A program made the translations under genes and the position numbers. The notes below the pieces were generated by a model. That model saw only the letters and a program-made list of their open reading frames with translations. It had not been told where the DNA came from and did not search any database. From JACCSI01 sp963815285 (lineage in GTDB: Bacteria > Acidobacteriota > Vicinamibacteria > Vicinamibacterales > UBA2999): a DNA stretch of 64,000 nt. Numbering within the stretch: the stretch's first letter is position 1; every line of letters begins with the position of its first letter. Where the stretch lies: positions 186,001 through 250,000 of the forward strand of contig CAWFGB010000012.1 in NCBI GenBank assembly GCA_963815285.1, in the 5' to 3' direction. Shown here piece after piece: positions 35,324 to 46,134 of this stretch.

Positions 35324-35514
35324 GAGTCGATCATAGCAGGAGATCTACCGCGGTCCGTTTGGACCCGGGAACTCTCGGTGCAAGCGCGAAGCAGTCTTCG
35401 CAAGCGCTAGCCCCGGCGCTGGTCTTGTCCTCGAAGTCGCGGCCAGAACATAGACCGCTGAGGTCTGCGGCAACCCCGTGGTTTACGCGCCTGCGCGGTG
35501 TTACCCTGTCGCGC

Positions 35515-36789
35515 ATGAGAAAGCGGATCGCCAGTTTTGTCGTGGCACTGTGTGTTCCCGTCGCTACGGCGGCGCAAACGACGGCGTTTGTCGGCGCCAG
35601 GGTCATCGATGGCCGTGGCGGCGTCATCGAGCGCGGCACGGTGGTCGTGCGGGACGGAAAGATCGTCGCAGTCGGAGCCGCCGCGAGCACCACGGTGCCG
35701 GCCGGGGCACAAGAGGTCGACGTGACCAACGCCACGATCATGCCGGGCCTCGTCAACGCACACGGCCACCTGACCGGCGCCGTCGGCATGCGCAACGACC
35801 CGAACGGCTACACCCGCGACAACCTCATTCGTCAGCTCACCACCTATGCGCAGTATGGGGTGACCACTGTCTTCAGTCTGGGCGACGACCAGGAGGCCGC
35901 GTTCGAACTGCGCAACGAGCAAGCCGCCGGTAAGTTTCACGGCGCTCGGTTGTTCGTGGCGGGACCCGTCATCAGCGGTGCGGCCGCTGATGCCGCCCGG
36001 GCGATGACCGACAAGGTCGCCGCCATGAAGCCCGACCTGTTGAAGATCAGAATCGACGACAACCTCGGCTCCTCCCGCAAAATGCCGGAGGATGCGTGGC
36101 GCGCCACCATTGCCCGCGCTGAGGAACTGAAGCTTCCGATCGCCACGCACATCTTCTATCTGGCCGACGCGAAGGCCGCGTTGATGGCCGGCGCCGACGT
36201 CATTGCCCACAGCGTCAGAGATGTGCCGGTCGATGCCGAGTTCGTGCGCGAGCTCAAGGCGCGGAACGCCTGTTACACACCGACGCTGATGCGCGAGGTG
36301 TCAACATTCGTGTATGGCGCGACACCGCCATGGGCGCGTGATCCGTTCTTTCTGAAGGGCGCGGGTGCGGCGACGGCCGACGAGCTGTCCGATCCGTCAC
36401 GACAGGAGCAGGTGCAGTCGAGTAACGCCCACAAGCAGGGCCTGCGTTACAAGGAAGGGCTTCAGGTCGCCACGCGCAACCTGAAGACGTTGGTTGACGC
36501 CGGCGCCCGCGTGGCCATGGGCACTGACTCGGGGCCAGCGGGACGCTGGCAAGGGTTCTTCGAACATCTCGAACTCGAGATGATGGTGCAGGCCGGAATG
36601 ACGCCAATGCAGGTGATCGTGTCGGCGACGGGCGCGGCGGCGGAGTGTCATGGCCGAAGCGGGCAGTTCGGCAGCATTCAGCCGGGCGCGTCCGCAGACT
36701 TGCTCGTGCTCAACGCCAACCCGCTCAATGACATCCGCAACACACGTCAGATCCGCAGCGTGTGGATTGCCGGACGGCAGCTGCAATAG
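35515..36789 (+). CDS. Secreted amidohydrolase family protein
   Basis: A 424-residue metal-dependent hydrolase with a signal peptide (residues 1-20). It has the beta-sandwich opening GARVIDGRGGVIERGTVVV, the metal-binding GLVNAHGHL (about residues 80-88), a histidine-bearing IATHIFYLADAKA region and the late MGTDSGPAG aspartate motif. The order resembles imidazolonepropionase or prolidase-like acidobacterial amidohydrolases; the substrate is unknown. The ATG at 35515 begins the signal peptide, and the upstream frame is not conserved. Confidence 0.87.
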   Translation: MRKRIASFVVALCVPVATAAQTTAFVGARVIDGRGGVIERGTVVVRDGKIVAVGAAASTTVPAGAQEVDVTNATIMPGLVNAHGHLTGAVGMRNDPNGYTRDNLIRQLTTYAQYGVTTVFSLGDDQEAAFELRNEQAAGKFHGARLFVAGPVISGAAADAARAMTDKVAAMKPDLLKIRIDDNLGSSRKMPEDAWRATIARAEELKLPIATHIFYLADAKAALMAGADVIAHSVRDVPVDAEFVRELKARNACYTPTLMREVSTFVYGATPPWARDPFFLKGAGAATADELSDPSRQEQVQSSNAHKQGLRYKEGLQVATRNLKTLVDAGARVAMGTDSGPAGRWQGFFEHLELEMMVQAGMTPMQVIVSATGAAAECHGRSGQFGSIQPGASADLLVLNANPLNDIRNTRQIRSVWIAGRQLQ

Positions 36790-36884
36790 CCAGGCAACGA
36801 ATGAACATGCAGGGCAATGAGTCGCCAACCTGAGTGCTTCGTGCGCAGCAGCCAGGAGCGGCAAACCAGATCCATACTGCAGCC

Positions 36885-37997
36885 ATGCCCACGGGCTTCG
36901 TCCCCTCATCCGAGAACCGCCCGCTCAACCTGTTCGCCGAGAGCGATTTCGCCGAGCAGCGCGCCTTCTTTGAAGCTCGTCCATGGCTCCAGCCAACGCC
37001 ATTGCATCGCTGTCCGGCGCTCGCCGAACGGCTCGGCATCGGCCATCTGCTGGCAAAAGACGAAACGGCGCGCTTCGGGCTGAACGCCTTCAAGGCCGCC
37101 GGCGCGATGTTCGCGATTGCGACCCTGCGCGACCACGGCCGGCTTCGCGCGGGTGACACGCTGGTGTGCGCCAGCGAAGGCAACCACGGCCGTGCCGTCG
37201 CCAACGCGGCGCGCGAGGCCGGGTGCGCGGCGAAGGTCTACATGTCCAACCGAGTCGCGCCAGAGCGAGCGCAGGCCATTCGCAATGAGAGCGCGGAGGT
37301 GGAGCTTGTGGATGGCTCGTACGACGAGGCGGTGCGCGTCATGGCCGCTGCCGCCCAGGCCCACGGTTGGACCGTGATCTCGGATACCTCGTGGCCCGGA
37401 TACAGCGAGATCCCACGCCTCATCATGCTCGGCTACACGCGTATTCTCGACGAGGTCGCAATGCAGATGAGCGAGCCTCAGCCCCGCCCCACCGTCATCT
37501 TTGTTCCGGCAGGTGTCGGCGGGCTGCTGGCGGCCGCGGCGTGCTGGGCCGATTGGCGCTATGGATCGACACGACCTCGCGTGGTGGCCGTCGAACCGGT
37601 GAGTGCCGCCTGCGTGCAAACGTCAATGCGTGCTGGTCACCCGCGCAACCTGGCCGGCCCGTTCGACACCGTCATGGGCGGGCTGCGCTGTGGCGTCATG
37701 TCGCCATCAGTGTTTCCAGCCGTCCAGACGCTGGTCGATGCTTGTGTCGGTATCGAAGACGAGTATGCGTTCGAGGCTATGCGTCTGCTGGCCCGCCCGG
37801 CGTCGCCGGACCCGCCCATCGCCTGCGGAGCTTCCGGCGCTGCGGCCCTCGGAGGTCTGATCGCCGTCCTCCAGGAACCCGCGCTCGGCAATGTACGCGA
37901 CCACCTCCGCCTTGGGCCAGAGAGTTGCGCGGTGGTACTGGTGACGGAGGGAGTGACGGAGCCCGCCCTCTACAATGAAGTGGTGGCTCGTGCCTGA
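36885..37997 (+). CDS. dpaL: Diaminopropionate ammonia-lyase
   Basis: A 370-residue PLP enzyme that deaminates 2,3-diaminopropionate to pyruvate and ammonia. The segment KDETARFGLNAFK matches the E. coli DpaL motif, with the PLP lysine at its end. The PLP phosphate-binding loop SEGNHGRAVA and the late glycine loop VPAGVGGLLAAA are also seen. The ATG at 36885 was chosen because residues before it (from 36834) look unconserved. It follows the amidohydrolase by 95 bp, so the pair could act in amino-acid or peptide catabolism. Confidence 0.88.
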   Translation: MPTGFVPSSENRPLNLFAESDFAEQRAFFEARPWLQPTPLHRCPALAERLGIGHLLAKDETARFGLNAFKAAGAMFAIATLRDHGRLRAGDTLVCASEGNHGRAVANAAREAGCAAKVYMSNRVAPERAQAIRNESAEVELVDGSYDEAVRVMAAAAQAHGWTVISDTSWPGYSEIPRLIMLGYTRILDEVAMQMSEPQPRPTVIFVPAGVGGLLAAAACWADWRYGSTRPRVVAVEPVSAACVQTSMRAGHPRNLAGPFDTVMGGLRCGVMSPSVFPAVQTLVDACVGIEDEYAFEAMRLLARPASPDPPIACGASGAAALGGLIAVLQEPALGNVRDHLRLGPESCAVVLVTEGVTEPALYNEVVARA

Positions 37998-38095
37998 CAC
38001 CGTGCGTCCCAGAAACGGACACATGGGGCCAGTTTTGGCGGAACCTTCTGACGCTAACTCTCGTTTTATCAATATGTTGAATGGGCCTGGCTGGC

Positions 38096-38111
38096 TGGCA
38101 CAGCCTTTGGA
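38096..38111 (+). promoter_or_regulatory. Candidate sigma-54 promoter upstream of efflux operon
   Basis: TGGCAC-N5-TTGGA has exact -24 sequence and correct GG-to-G(C) spacing; the -12 element is TTGG where TTGC is expected. It lies about 100 bp before the membrane-fusion gene, and the operon encodes a sigma-54-type activator downstream. The remaining spacer (37998-38212) also holds a GTGCCTGACACC-like word at its start and the array at 38160. Confidence 0.6.
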
Positions 38112-38159
38112 CGACTTTTCTGATGGGCCGACATCCAATCAGCCTCAATTCCCCGTCTA

Positions 38160-38206
38160 AGGTTCCATGTTCCCAGGAACCTTGGAACTTTGGAACCTTG
38201 GAACTA
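38160..38206. repeat. 8-bp array of AACCTTGG units with GGTTCC/GGAACC symmetry
   Basis: Three AACCTTGG-like octamers in tandem (from about 38179) follow two GTTCC words at 7 bp, ending 7 bp before the membrane-fusion gene start. The GGTTCC and GGAACC ends make the block partly self-complementary. Confidence 0.7.
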
Positions 38207-38212
38207 TAAGCA

Positions 38213-39475
38213 ATGGATATTCAGCGACCGGCATCCGTGGCGCGGCAGAAGAAAATGCGCCGAATCATGTTCGCCGTGGTCGGCGTTCTCGTCATCGGCG
38301 TCGTCTCGGTCGTCCTCGCCCGGCTCAAGCCGGCGGCGCCCACGGTGGAGCAAGCCACGGTCTGGGTGGACAGCGTCAAGCGTGGCGACATGAACCGCAA
38401 CGTGCGCGGTCTGGGCACGCTGATGCCCCTCGACGAAGCGCGGCGTCTGATTCCGGCGGTCACCCAGGGGCGCGTCGAGCGCATTTTGATCCGCCCTGGT
38501 GTCGAGGTCACGCCTGATACGGTGATCCTGGAACTGAGCGAGCCCACCGTGCAGCAGGCACTCGCCGACGCCGAGCAGCAAATGCGCGGCGCCGAAGCGG
38601 ACTACACCAGCCTGGAGGCGCGGCTCGAAAGCGATCGACTGACTCAGCGCTCAGCCGCGGCGGCCATCTCGGCGGATTATCGCGCGGCGCAACTGCAGAA
38701 GGAGGTCGACGAAAACCTCGCGAAAGACGGCCTTGTCTCGGCGCTCCAGCTCAAGACCTCGACGGTGCGCGCCGAATCGCTCGCTGAGCGTAATACCATC
38801 GCCCTGGAGAACATCAAGATCGCGGAGAACAACGTCAAGGCACAGCTGATGGCGCAGCAGGCGCGTGTCGATCAGCTGCGTTCGCAGGTCATCCTGCGCC
38901 GCCAGCAGGTCGAACAGCTCCGCGTGCGGGCCGGGATGAACGGCGTACTCGAACAGGTTGCGGTCAACGTTGGACAGCAGGTCTCGCCTGGCGCCAATCT
39001 CGCCCGCGTCGCCGACCCGACGCGCCTCAAGGCCGAACTGCGGATTGCAGAAACGCAAGCGCGGGATCTGACCATCGGGCAGAAGGCGGAGATTGACACG
39101 CGCAACGGCATCATCCAGGGCCGTGTGATGCGGATTGACCCGGCCGCCCAACAGGGCACCGTCACCGTAGACGTCGAACTCCTGGGAGAATTGCCGCGCG
39201 GCGCCCGTCCTGACCTGAGCGTCGACGGGACGATCGAACTCGAGCGGCTCACCAACGTCTTGTATGTAGGACGCCCCGCGTTTGGCCAGGAGCAGAGTTC
39301 GGTCGGGCTCTTCAAGGTGGACGCCACCACCGGCGAAGCCGAGCGGGTCACGGTGCAGCTCGGTCGCAGTGCGGTCAACACCATCGAGGTGATCAAGGGG
39401 TTGTCGGAAGGCGATCGCGTAGTGCTGTCGGACATGTCAGCCTGGGATCAGTTCGAACGAATTCGTTTGCGATAA
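38213..39475 (+). CDS. HlyD/MacA-type efflux membrane-fusion protein
   Basis: A 420-residue periplasmic adaptor. A single N-terminal membrane anchor (about residues 17-37) is followed by a barrel-sandwich half motif, a long coiled-coil hairpin (about 115-235, Ala/Gln/Glu/Arg-rich) and the return lipoyl-like half (GMNGVLEQVAVNVGQQVSPG). Beta-barrel and membrane-proximal domains complete it. It would link the inner-membrane ABC pump to an outer-membrane channel. It starts the efflux operon, with the ATPase 10 bp downstream. No clear Shine-Dalgarno sequence is visible because its upstream spacer is a repeat. Confidence 0.9.
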   Translation: MDIQRPASVARQKKMRRIMFAVVGVLVIGVVSVVLARLKPAAPTVEQATVWVDSVKRGDMNRNVRGLGTLMPLDEARRLIPAVTQGRVERILIRPGVEVTPDTVILELSEPTVQQALADAEQQMRGAEADYTSLEARLESDRLTQRSAAAAISADYRAAQLQKEVDENLAKDGLVSALQLKTSTVRAESLAERNTIALENIKIAENNVKAQLMAQQARVDQLRSQVILRRQQVEQLRVRAGMNGVLEQVAVNVGQQVSPGANLARVADPTRLKAELRIAETQARDLTIGQKAEIDTRNGIIQGRVMRIDPAAQQGTVTVDVELLGELPRGARPDLSVDGTIELERLTNVLYVGRPAFGQEQSSVGLFKVDATTGEAERVTVQLGRSAVNTIEVIKGLSEGDRVVLSDMSAWDQFERIRLR

Positions 39476-39485
39476 AGGAGTCACG

Positions 39486-40187
39486 ATGAACGCTTCAGCG
39501 CCGCCGCTCATTCGGCTTGACGGCATCAAGAAGGTTTTCTACACGGACGAAGTAGAGACCCACGCCCTCGCGGGCATCCATCTCGAGATCCAGCAGGGTG
39601 AATATGTCGCCATCGCAGGGCCGTCAGGCTGCGGCAAGTCCACGCTGCTGGCTATTTTGGGGCTGCTCGATACGCCGACTGAAGGCGCTTACACGCTGAA
39701 CGGCAACCAGGTGGCCAATCTGTCGCTGTCCGAGCGCGCTCGGGTCCGCAACCGCGAGATCGGCTTCATCTTCCAGAGCTTCAACCTGATCGGCGACCTG
39801 ACGGTCTTCGAGAATGTCGAGCTCCCGCTCATCTACCGGGGTATGAAGTCGGCCGAGCGGCGCGAACGCGCCAACGCCGCGCTCGAGCGCGTCGGCATGG
39901 CGCATCGCTCCAAGCACCTGCCTTCGCAGCTTTCCGGCGGTCAGCAGCAGCGCGTCGCCGTCGCGCGCGCCGTCGGCGGCCAGCCGTCGATCCTGCTGGC
40001 GGACGAGCCGACCGGTAACCTCGACTCCAAGAACGGCGAAGCGGTGATGGACCTGCTGCGCGAACTGCATCGCGGCGGCGCCACCATCTGCATGGTCACA
40101 CATGACCCACGGTATGCAGCGCACGCCGACCGTAGCGTGCACCTCTTCGACGGCCGCATTGTCGAAGAAAGCGTTGCAGCGATCTAG
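39486..40187 (+). CDS. MacB/LolD-type ABC transporter ATPase
   Basis: A 233-residue nucleotide-binding subunit with Walker A GPSGCGKST, Q-loop IFQSFNL, signature LSGGQQQRVAVARA and Walker B ILLADEPTGNLDS, then the H-loop VTHDPR. A strong AAAGGAG ribosome site lies ahead of the ATG. The permease follows 6 bp later, so this ATPase likely drives it. Confidence 0.93.
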   Translation: MNASAPPLIRLDGIKKVFYTDEVETHALAGIHLEIQQGEYVAIAGPSGCGKSTLLAILGLLDTPTEGAYTLNGNQVANLSLSERARVRNREIGFIFQSFNLIGDLTVFENVELPLIYRGMKSAERRERANAALERVGMAHRSKHLPSQLSGGQQQRVAVARAVGGQPSILLADEPTGNLDSKNGEAVMDLLRELHRGGATICMVTHDPRYAAHADRSVHLFDGRIVEESVAAI

Positions 40188-40193
40188 CGGCTG

Positions 40194-42605
40194 ATGAGCG
40201 CGTTGGGCCAGGACGTTCGCTACGCGCTCAGATCGCTGGGGCGAGCGCCGGGCTTCACGCTCGTTACCCTGCTCACGCTTGCGCTCGGGATCGGAGGAAC
40301 GACAGCGATCTTCTCGGTCGTCGACGGCATTCTCCTGCGTCCTCTCCCCTATCCCCAACCCGACGCCATCGTCAGCGTGGCGCAGGTGAGTAGGACGTCG
40401 CGCGCGGCCGGCGCCTTTGCCGCCGCGGACTTCATCGACTACAAGCGAGACACGCGCAGCTTTGCCGCGCTGGCCGGATTCCGTCAAGACATCATCGACA
40501 TGACCGGCGGCACCGAGCCGATCCGGCTGACGACGCTTGAAACGACCGCGGAGTTTTTCGACGTGCTCGGGGTCCCACCGGTGATGGGCCGCGTGTATTC
40601 AGAGAGCGATCGCACGAGCGGGTCGCGCCTCACCGTCATCGGCGAACGCACGTGGCGCCAGCATCTGGGCTCGGACCCTCAGGTCATCGGACGCACTCTG
40701 CGCCTGAACGCCGTGCCCCATACCGTCATCGGTGTCATGCCCGAGCGGCTGGTGCATCCGCAGAAGGTGGACATGTGGACGCTTGCCGCGCACGAGGTGC
40801 CGTCCTCACCGATTCCCATCCAAGGTGACATGCTCGCCTCGCGCGAAGTGCATTACTTCCAGGTAATCGGACGGCTTGGTTCCGGAGTGACCATCGATCA
40901 GGCCAATGCTGATCTTCGCGGCATCGGCGATCGCCTGGGCCGCGACTTCCCCGACACCAATGACGGGGAATGGGCCGAAGCGACTGCCTTTCACGAGTTG
41001 CTGGTCGGCGACATCCGCGGCGCGCTGCTGATGCTGCTCGGTGCGGTCGGGTTCGTGCTGCTGATCGCGTGCGCCAATGTTGCAAGCCTGCTGCTGGCGC
41101 GGGGCACCGCACGTCGGCGCGAACTGGCGCTTCGCAGCGCGCTCGGCGCTCGCCGTGGTCGCCTCATCCGCCAGCTCCTGACCGAAAGCGTGTTGCTCGC
41201 GGGCATCGGCGGCGCCCTGGGGCTGTTTGTCGCCTATTGGGGGGTTCAGGCGCTGATCGCAATGGCGCCGGAGTCGATTCCACGGCTCGCCGATGTGCAA
41301 GTGGATCCGCGCGTTGCCGCGTTCGCGATTGCCGCCTCCGCTATCGTGGGTGTGCTGTTTGGCATCGTCCCTGCGCTGCAAGGTGCGCGACCCCAGGTGG
41401 TCGAGGCGCTGAAGGATGGCGGGCGCACGGGCACGGCGCGCGCCGGCGCGCAGAAGACCCTGGTCGTCGCCGAAGTCGCACTCGCGCTGGTGCTGCTGAT
41501 CGGAGCGGGGCTGACGATTACCAGCTTTTCGCGCCTCCGCGCCGTGGACGTCGGCTTCAACACGAGCAATCTGGTCGTCGTCTTCGTGCCGCTGCCGCAA
41601 GCGCGTTACAACTCCGAGGCCCAATCGCAGTTCTACGCACAGCTGCTCGAGCGCCTGCGCACCAATCCAGTCACCGAGCGTTCCGCGCTGGTCTTCCCTA
41701 CACCGTTTGGCGGCGGCAACGCCCGCGGGAGCTACAGCGTCGAGGGGGCGCCCGAACAGCCGCGGTCCGACCGACCGACGGTGCAGATCAATTCGATCAC
41801 GCCCGGCTACTTCCAGACGATGGGCATACCGTTGTTGAAAGGACGCGATGTCGAGCTGACTGATACCCGCGACCGGCCGGGCGTGATCGTGATCAACCAG
41901 ACGCTCGCCGAGCGCGAATGGCCGAATCAGGATCCGGTTGGCAAGCGCCTGAGCATCGGCGGCGGCATGCTGACCGTCATCGGTGTCGTCGGCGATTCGA
42001 AGCGGAGCGATCTGGAAGGTGCCCAGCAGGCGGCGGTCTACATGTCGCACGCAGCGTTCACGCTGCCGCTCATGGGGGCGATCGTCCGGAGCGATCTGAG
42101 CGAAGGCACGATCACGAGCGCCGTGCGCGAGGCGGTGCGGTCGCTCGATCCGGAGTTGCCGGTCGACAACTCGGATACCGTCGAGACCATCCTGGAGCGC
42201 ACTACGGGGCAACCCCGCTTTCGCGCCCTGCTGGTGACCGCCTTTGCTGCGACGGCGCTGTTGCTGGCCGCGGTCGGGCTCTATGGCCTCATCAGCTACA
42301 CCGTGGCGCAACGCGTGCCGGAGATCGGCGTGCGTCTGGCCCTCGGCGCCACGCCGGCGCAGGTCGGCGGGCTCATCGTGCGGCAGGGGCTGAGCCTCGC
42401 CTTGGCCGGCGTCGCACTCGGCATCGTCGGCGCTCTCGGGGCAGCCCGGGTGATTGAGGGGCTGCTCTACTCCGTGAGCGCGACGGATCCGATGGTCTAC
42501 TCCGCACTCGCGGCCCTGCTGCTGTCGATCGCGGCGCTGGCCTGCTACGTGCCCGCTCGCCGCGCGATGCGCGTCGATCCCATGGCCGCACTGCGTGCGG
42601 ACTGA
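40194..42605 (+). CDS. MacB-like ABC permease of the acidobacterial 'duplicated orphan permease' (ADOP) type
   Basis: An 803-residue permease. It begins with the ADOP hallmark DVRYALRSLGRAPGFTLVTLLTLALGIGGTTAIFSVVDGILLRPLPYP, given here as residues about 6-54. It has two tandem MacB-periplasmic-core/FtsX halves: four membrane segments each around residues 20-40 and 285-400, then 420-440 and 690-795. Such permeases are greatly expanded in acidobacteria and lack a fused ATPase. The duplication replaces a homodimer of MacB. It sits between two ATPase genes, and the upstream one is 6 bp away. Confidence 0.92.
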   Translation: MSALGQDVRYALRSLGRAPGFTLVTLLTLALGIGGTTAIFSVVDGILLRPLPYPQPDAIVSVAQVSRTSRAAGAFAAADFIDYKRDTRSFAALAGFRQDIIDMTGGTEPIRLTTLETTAEFFDVLGVPPVMGRVYSESDRTSGSRLTVIGERTWRQHLGSDPQVIGRTLRLNAVPHTVIGVMPERLVHPQKVDMWTLAAHEVPSSPIPIQGDMLASREVHYFQVIGRLGSGVTIDQANADLRGIGDRLGRDFPDTNDGEWAEATAFHELLVGDIRGALLMLLGAVGFVLLIACANVASLLLARGTARRRELALRSALGARRGRLIRQLLTESVLLAGIGGALGLFVAYWGVQALIAMAPESIPRLADVQVDPRVAAFAIAASAIVGVLFGIVPALQGARPQVVEALKDGGRTGTARAGAQKTLVVAEVALALVLLIGAGLTITSFSRLRAVDVGFNTSNLVVVFVPLPQARYNSEAQSQFYAQLLERLRTNPVTERSALVFPTPFGGGNARGSYSVEGAPEQPRSDRPTVQINSITPGYFQTMGIPLLKGRDVELTDTRDRPGVIVINQTLAEREWPNQDPVGKRLSIGGGMLTVIGVVGDSKRSDLEGAQQAAVYMSHAAFTLPLMGAIVRSDLSEGTITSAVREAVRSLDPELPVDNSDTVETILERTTGQPRFRALLVTAFAATALLLAAVGLYGLISYTVAQRVPEIGVRLALGATPAQVGGLIVRQGLSLALAGVALGIVGALGAARVIEGLLYSVSATDPMVYSALAALLLSIAALACYVPARRAMRVDPMAALRAD

Positions 42606-42748
42606 TCAGAACTCTGTCACCGACCTGGTTCGAAAAAAGGTCATGTTCGGAGAACCCTGTCGAACAACTCTGTGAACCGCGTGGACGGAACGCCGTGGGG
42701 AACCCCCTCTGCGAACCTAGTGATCCCCGCTACAATTCGTCTATCACC

Positions 42749-43414
42749 ATGATCAAGTTACGAAGCATCGAGAAGAGTTACCGCCACGGATTGTCCCAGA
42801 CCTTCGTGCTGCGCCGCATCAACGTGGACCTTCAGCAGGGCGAGTTCGTGTCGATCATGGGTCCCTCGGGCGCAGGCAAGAGCACCCTCCTCCACATCAT
42901 GGGCATGCACGACAGCGCGTGGACCGGGGAGTACTGGTTGTTCGACGAGCCGGTGCACCAGCTCTCAGCGAAGGATCGCATGCGGCTGCAGAAGCAGCAC
43001 GTCGGCTTCGTGTTCCAGAGCTATCACTTGCTCGACAATCTGACCGTCTACGAGAACATCGATCTGCCGCTGTCGTACCGCGACGTGAAGAAGTCGGAGC
43101 GCCAGGGCATGGTGGCCGACATCCTCGACCGCTTCAACATCGTCGGCAAGAAGGACCTCTACCCTAATCAGCTGTCGGGTGGACAGCAGCAGCTCGTCGC
43201 CATCGCGCGCGCCGTGGTGGCCAAGCCTAACCTGATCCTCGCCGATGAGCCGACCGGAAACCTTCATTCGGATCAGGGCCGCGAAATCATGGAATTGTTC
43301 AAGCGCCTGAACGATGCTGGCACTACGATCATTCAGGTGACTCACTCCGAGGTAAACGCGGCGTACGGGCAGCGCATCATCAAGCTCAAGGATGGGTGGG
43401 TGGTCGAAGAATAG
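42749..43414 (+). CDS. Second ABC transporter ATPase
   Basis: A 221-residue ATPase of the MacB/LolD type with Walker A GPSGAGKST, FVFQSYHLLDNLTVYENI, LSGGQQQLVAIARA and Walker B LILADEPTGNLHS. The H-loop is VTHSEVN, with Ser for the usual Asp. It is only moderately similar to the ATPase at 39486. It is separated from the permease by 143 bp, so it may have its own promoter: TACAAT lies at 42731-42736 and a weak sigma-54-like GGGAAC-N5-CTGC near 42698. The regulator gene starts 2 bp after its stop. Its partner permease is not certain. Confidence 0.92.
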   Translation: MIKLRSIEKSYRHGLSQTFVLRRINVDLQQGEFVSIMGPSGAGKSTLLHIMGMHDSAWTGEYWLFDEPVHQLSAKDRMRLQKQHVGFVFQSYHLLDNLTVYENIDLPLSYRDVKKSERQGMVADILDRFNIVGKKDLYPNQLSGGQQQLVAIARAVVAKPNLILADEPTGNLHSDQGREIMELFKRLNDAGTTIIQVTHSEVNAAYGQRIIKLKDGWVVEE

Positions 43415-43416
43415 CC

Positions 43417-44811
<1,395 letters not shown>

Positions 44812-44817
44812 CCCACC

Positions 44818-46134
44818 GTGCGGCGACTGACCCACGACACACAGGTATTTTTGCTGGCGCTGGCGGCCGGGCTGCCCGGCGCCGCGACGTCGATGATCAT
44901 CTTGTGGACCGGCGACTACACGCCGAAGGCCCAGTGGACGCTGACTGTGCTCATCGTCGGGTGCCTGCTCGGATTTGCCGCGTCGATCCGCAGCCGGGTC
45001 GTGCTGCCGCTGCAGACGGTCGCCAACCTGCTGGCGGCCATGCGGGAGGACGACTTCTCCATTCGCGGACGAACCGCGGATCCGGAGGATCCGCTCGGCG
45101 CCGTGCTCATCGAGATCAACGAACTGGCCGCGACGTTACACGAGCAGCGCCTGGGCGCCGTCGAGGCCACGGCGCTGCTGCGCACGGTGATGGAGCAGGT
45201 CGACGTCGCGTTGTTTGCCTTCGATCCGGGCGAGCGGCTGCGCATCGTGAACCGCACCGGCGAGCGGTTGATCGGCCGCAGCATGGAACAACTCCTCGGG
45301 CGCACGGCGGAGGAACTCAACGTCACCGACTGGTTCGGCGATGTCCCGCGTGTGGTCGATCTGTCTCTGCCCGGCGGCAACGTGGGACGCTGGGAAGTGC
45401 GCCGGACCACCTTCCGGCTCGGCGGGCTCCCTCACGATCTGCTCGTGCTGTCCGATGTCAGCCGTCCGCTGCGCGAGCAGGAACGCCAGGCGTGGCAGCG
45501 GTTGATTCGTGTCATCGGACACGAGCTTGGCAATTCGCTTGGCCCGATCAAGTCCATTGCCGGCAGCCTCGAGACGCTGCTGCAGCGCAATCCGCCTCCC
45601 GAAGATTGGCGTGACGACATGACGCGCGGCCTGCAAGTCATTGCGTCGCGCAGCGAATCGCTCAGTCGCTTTACCGCCGCGTACGCGAGGCTCGCACGCT
45701 TGCCGGCGCCCAAGCTCGCCCCCGTGGTGCTCAAGCCGCTGCTCGTCAAGATTGCCGATCTCGAAAGCCGCGTGCCGGTAGCGGTGCGCCCGGGCCCTGA
45801 CCTCACCGTGGAGGTCGATACCGATCAGATCGAGCAGCTGTTGATCAACCTGATTCGCAACGCCGCCGACGCGTGTCTCGAAGTGGGCGGCGGGTCGGTC
45901 ACGATCGGCTGGCGTCGCACACGTCATGGCACCGACATCTGGGTAGACGATGAGGGGCCGGGCTTGTCGAACACCACCAACCTGTTCGTGCCCTTCTTCA
46001 CGACCAAGCCAGGCGGGTCGGGCATCGGCTTGGTGCTCTGCCGGCAGATTGCTGAAGCGCACGACGGATCGCTGAAGCTCGAAAACAAGCCCGAAGGACG
46101 TGGCGCGCGCGCCACACTGACGCTTCCGCTGTAG
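44818..46134 (+). CDS. Membrane histidine kinase (NtrY-like)
   Basis: A 438-residue kinase starting with GTG. Two membrane segments (about residues 10-30 and 38-60) are followed by a HAMP-like linker, a PAS domain (about 120-215) and the dimerisation helix with His235 in VIGHELGNSLGPIKS. The HATPase domain has LIRNAADAC (N box), DEGPG (G1) and GSGIGLVLC (G2). It pairs with the upstream response regulator (6-bp gap). The sensed signal is unknown; cell-envelope stress handled by the adjacent pump is a reasonable guess. Confidence 0.92.
   Translation: MRRLTHDTQVFLLALAAGLPGAATSMIILWTGDYTPKAQWTLTVLIVGCLLGFAASIRSRVVLPLQTVANLLAAMREDDFSIRGRTADPEDPLGAVLIEINELAATLHEQRLGAVEATALLRTVMEQVDVALFAFDPGERLRIVNRTGERLIGRSMEQLLGRTAEELNVTDWFGDVPRVVDLSLPGGNVGRWEVRRTTFRLGGLPHDLLVLSDVSRPLREQERQAWQRLIRVIGHELGNSLGPIKSIAGSLETLLQRNPPPEDWRDDMTRGLQVIASRSESLSRFTAAYARLARLPAPKLAPVVLKPLLVKIADLESRVPVAVRPGPDLTVEVDTDQIEQLLINLIRNAADACLEVGGGSVTIGWRRTRHGTDIWVDDEGPGLSNTTNLFVPFFTTKPGGSGIGLVLCRQIAEAHDGSLKLENKPEGRGARATLTLPL

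Noticed and set aside
37985..38030. Possible REP-like element (GTGCCTGACACC word after dpaL)
   Set aside because: Only one short word was seen, with no inverted partner or second copy in the window, so I do not list it as a repeat.
40806..42311. 501-codon frame antisense to the duplicated-orphan permease
   Set aside because: No signal, domain or ribosome site was seen, while the permease frame is intact.
42606..42748. GAAC words recurring seven times in the spacer before the second ATPase
   Set aside because: Most spacings run from 10 to 14 bp without fixed phase, so it is suggestive of the repeat process but too irregular to call an array.
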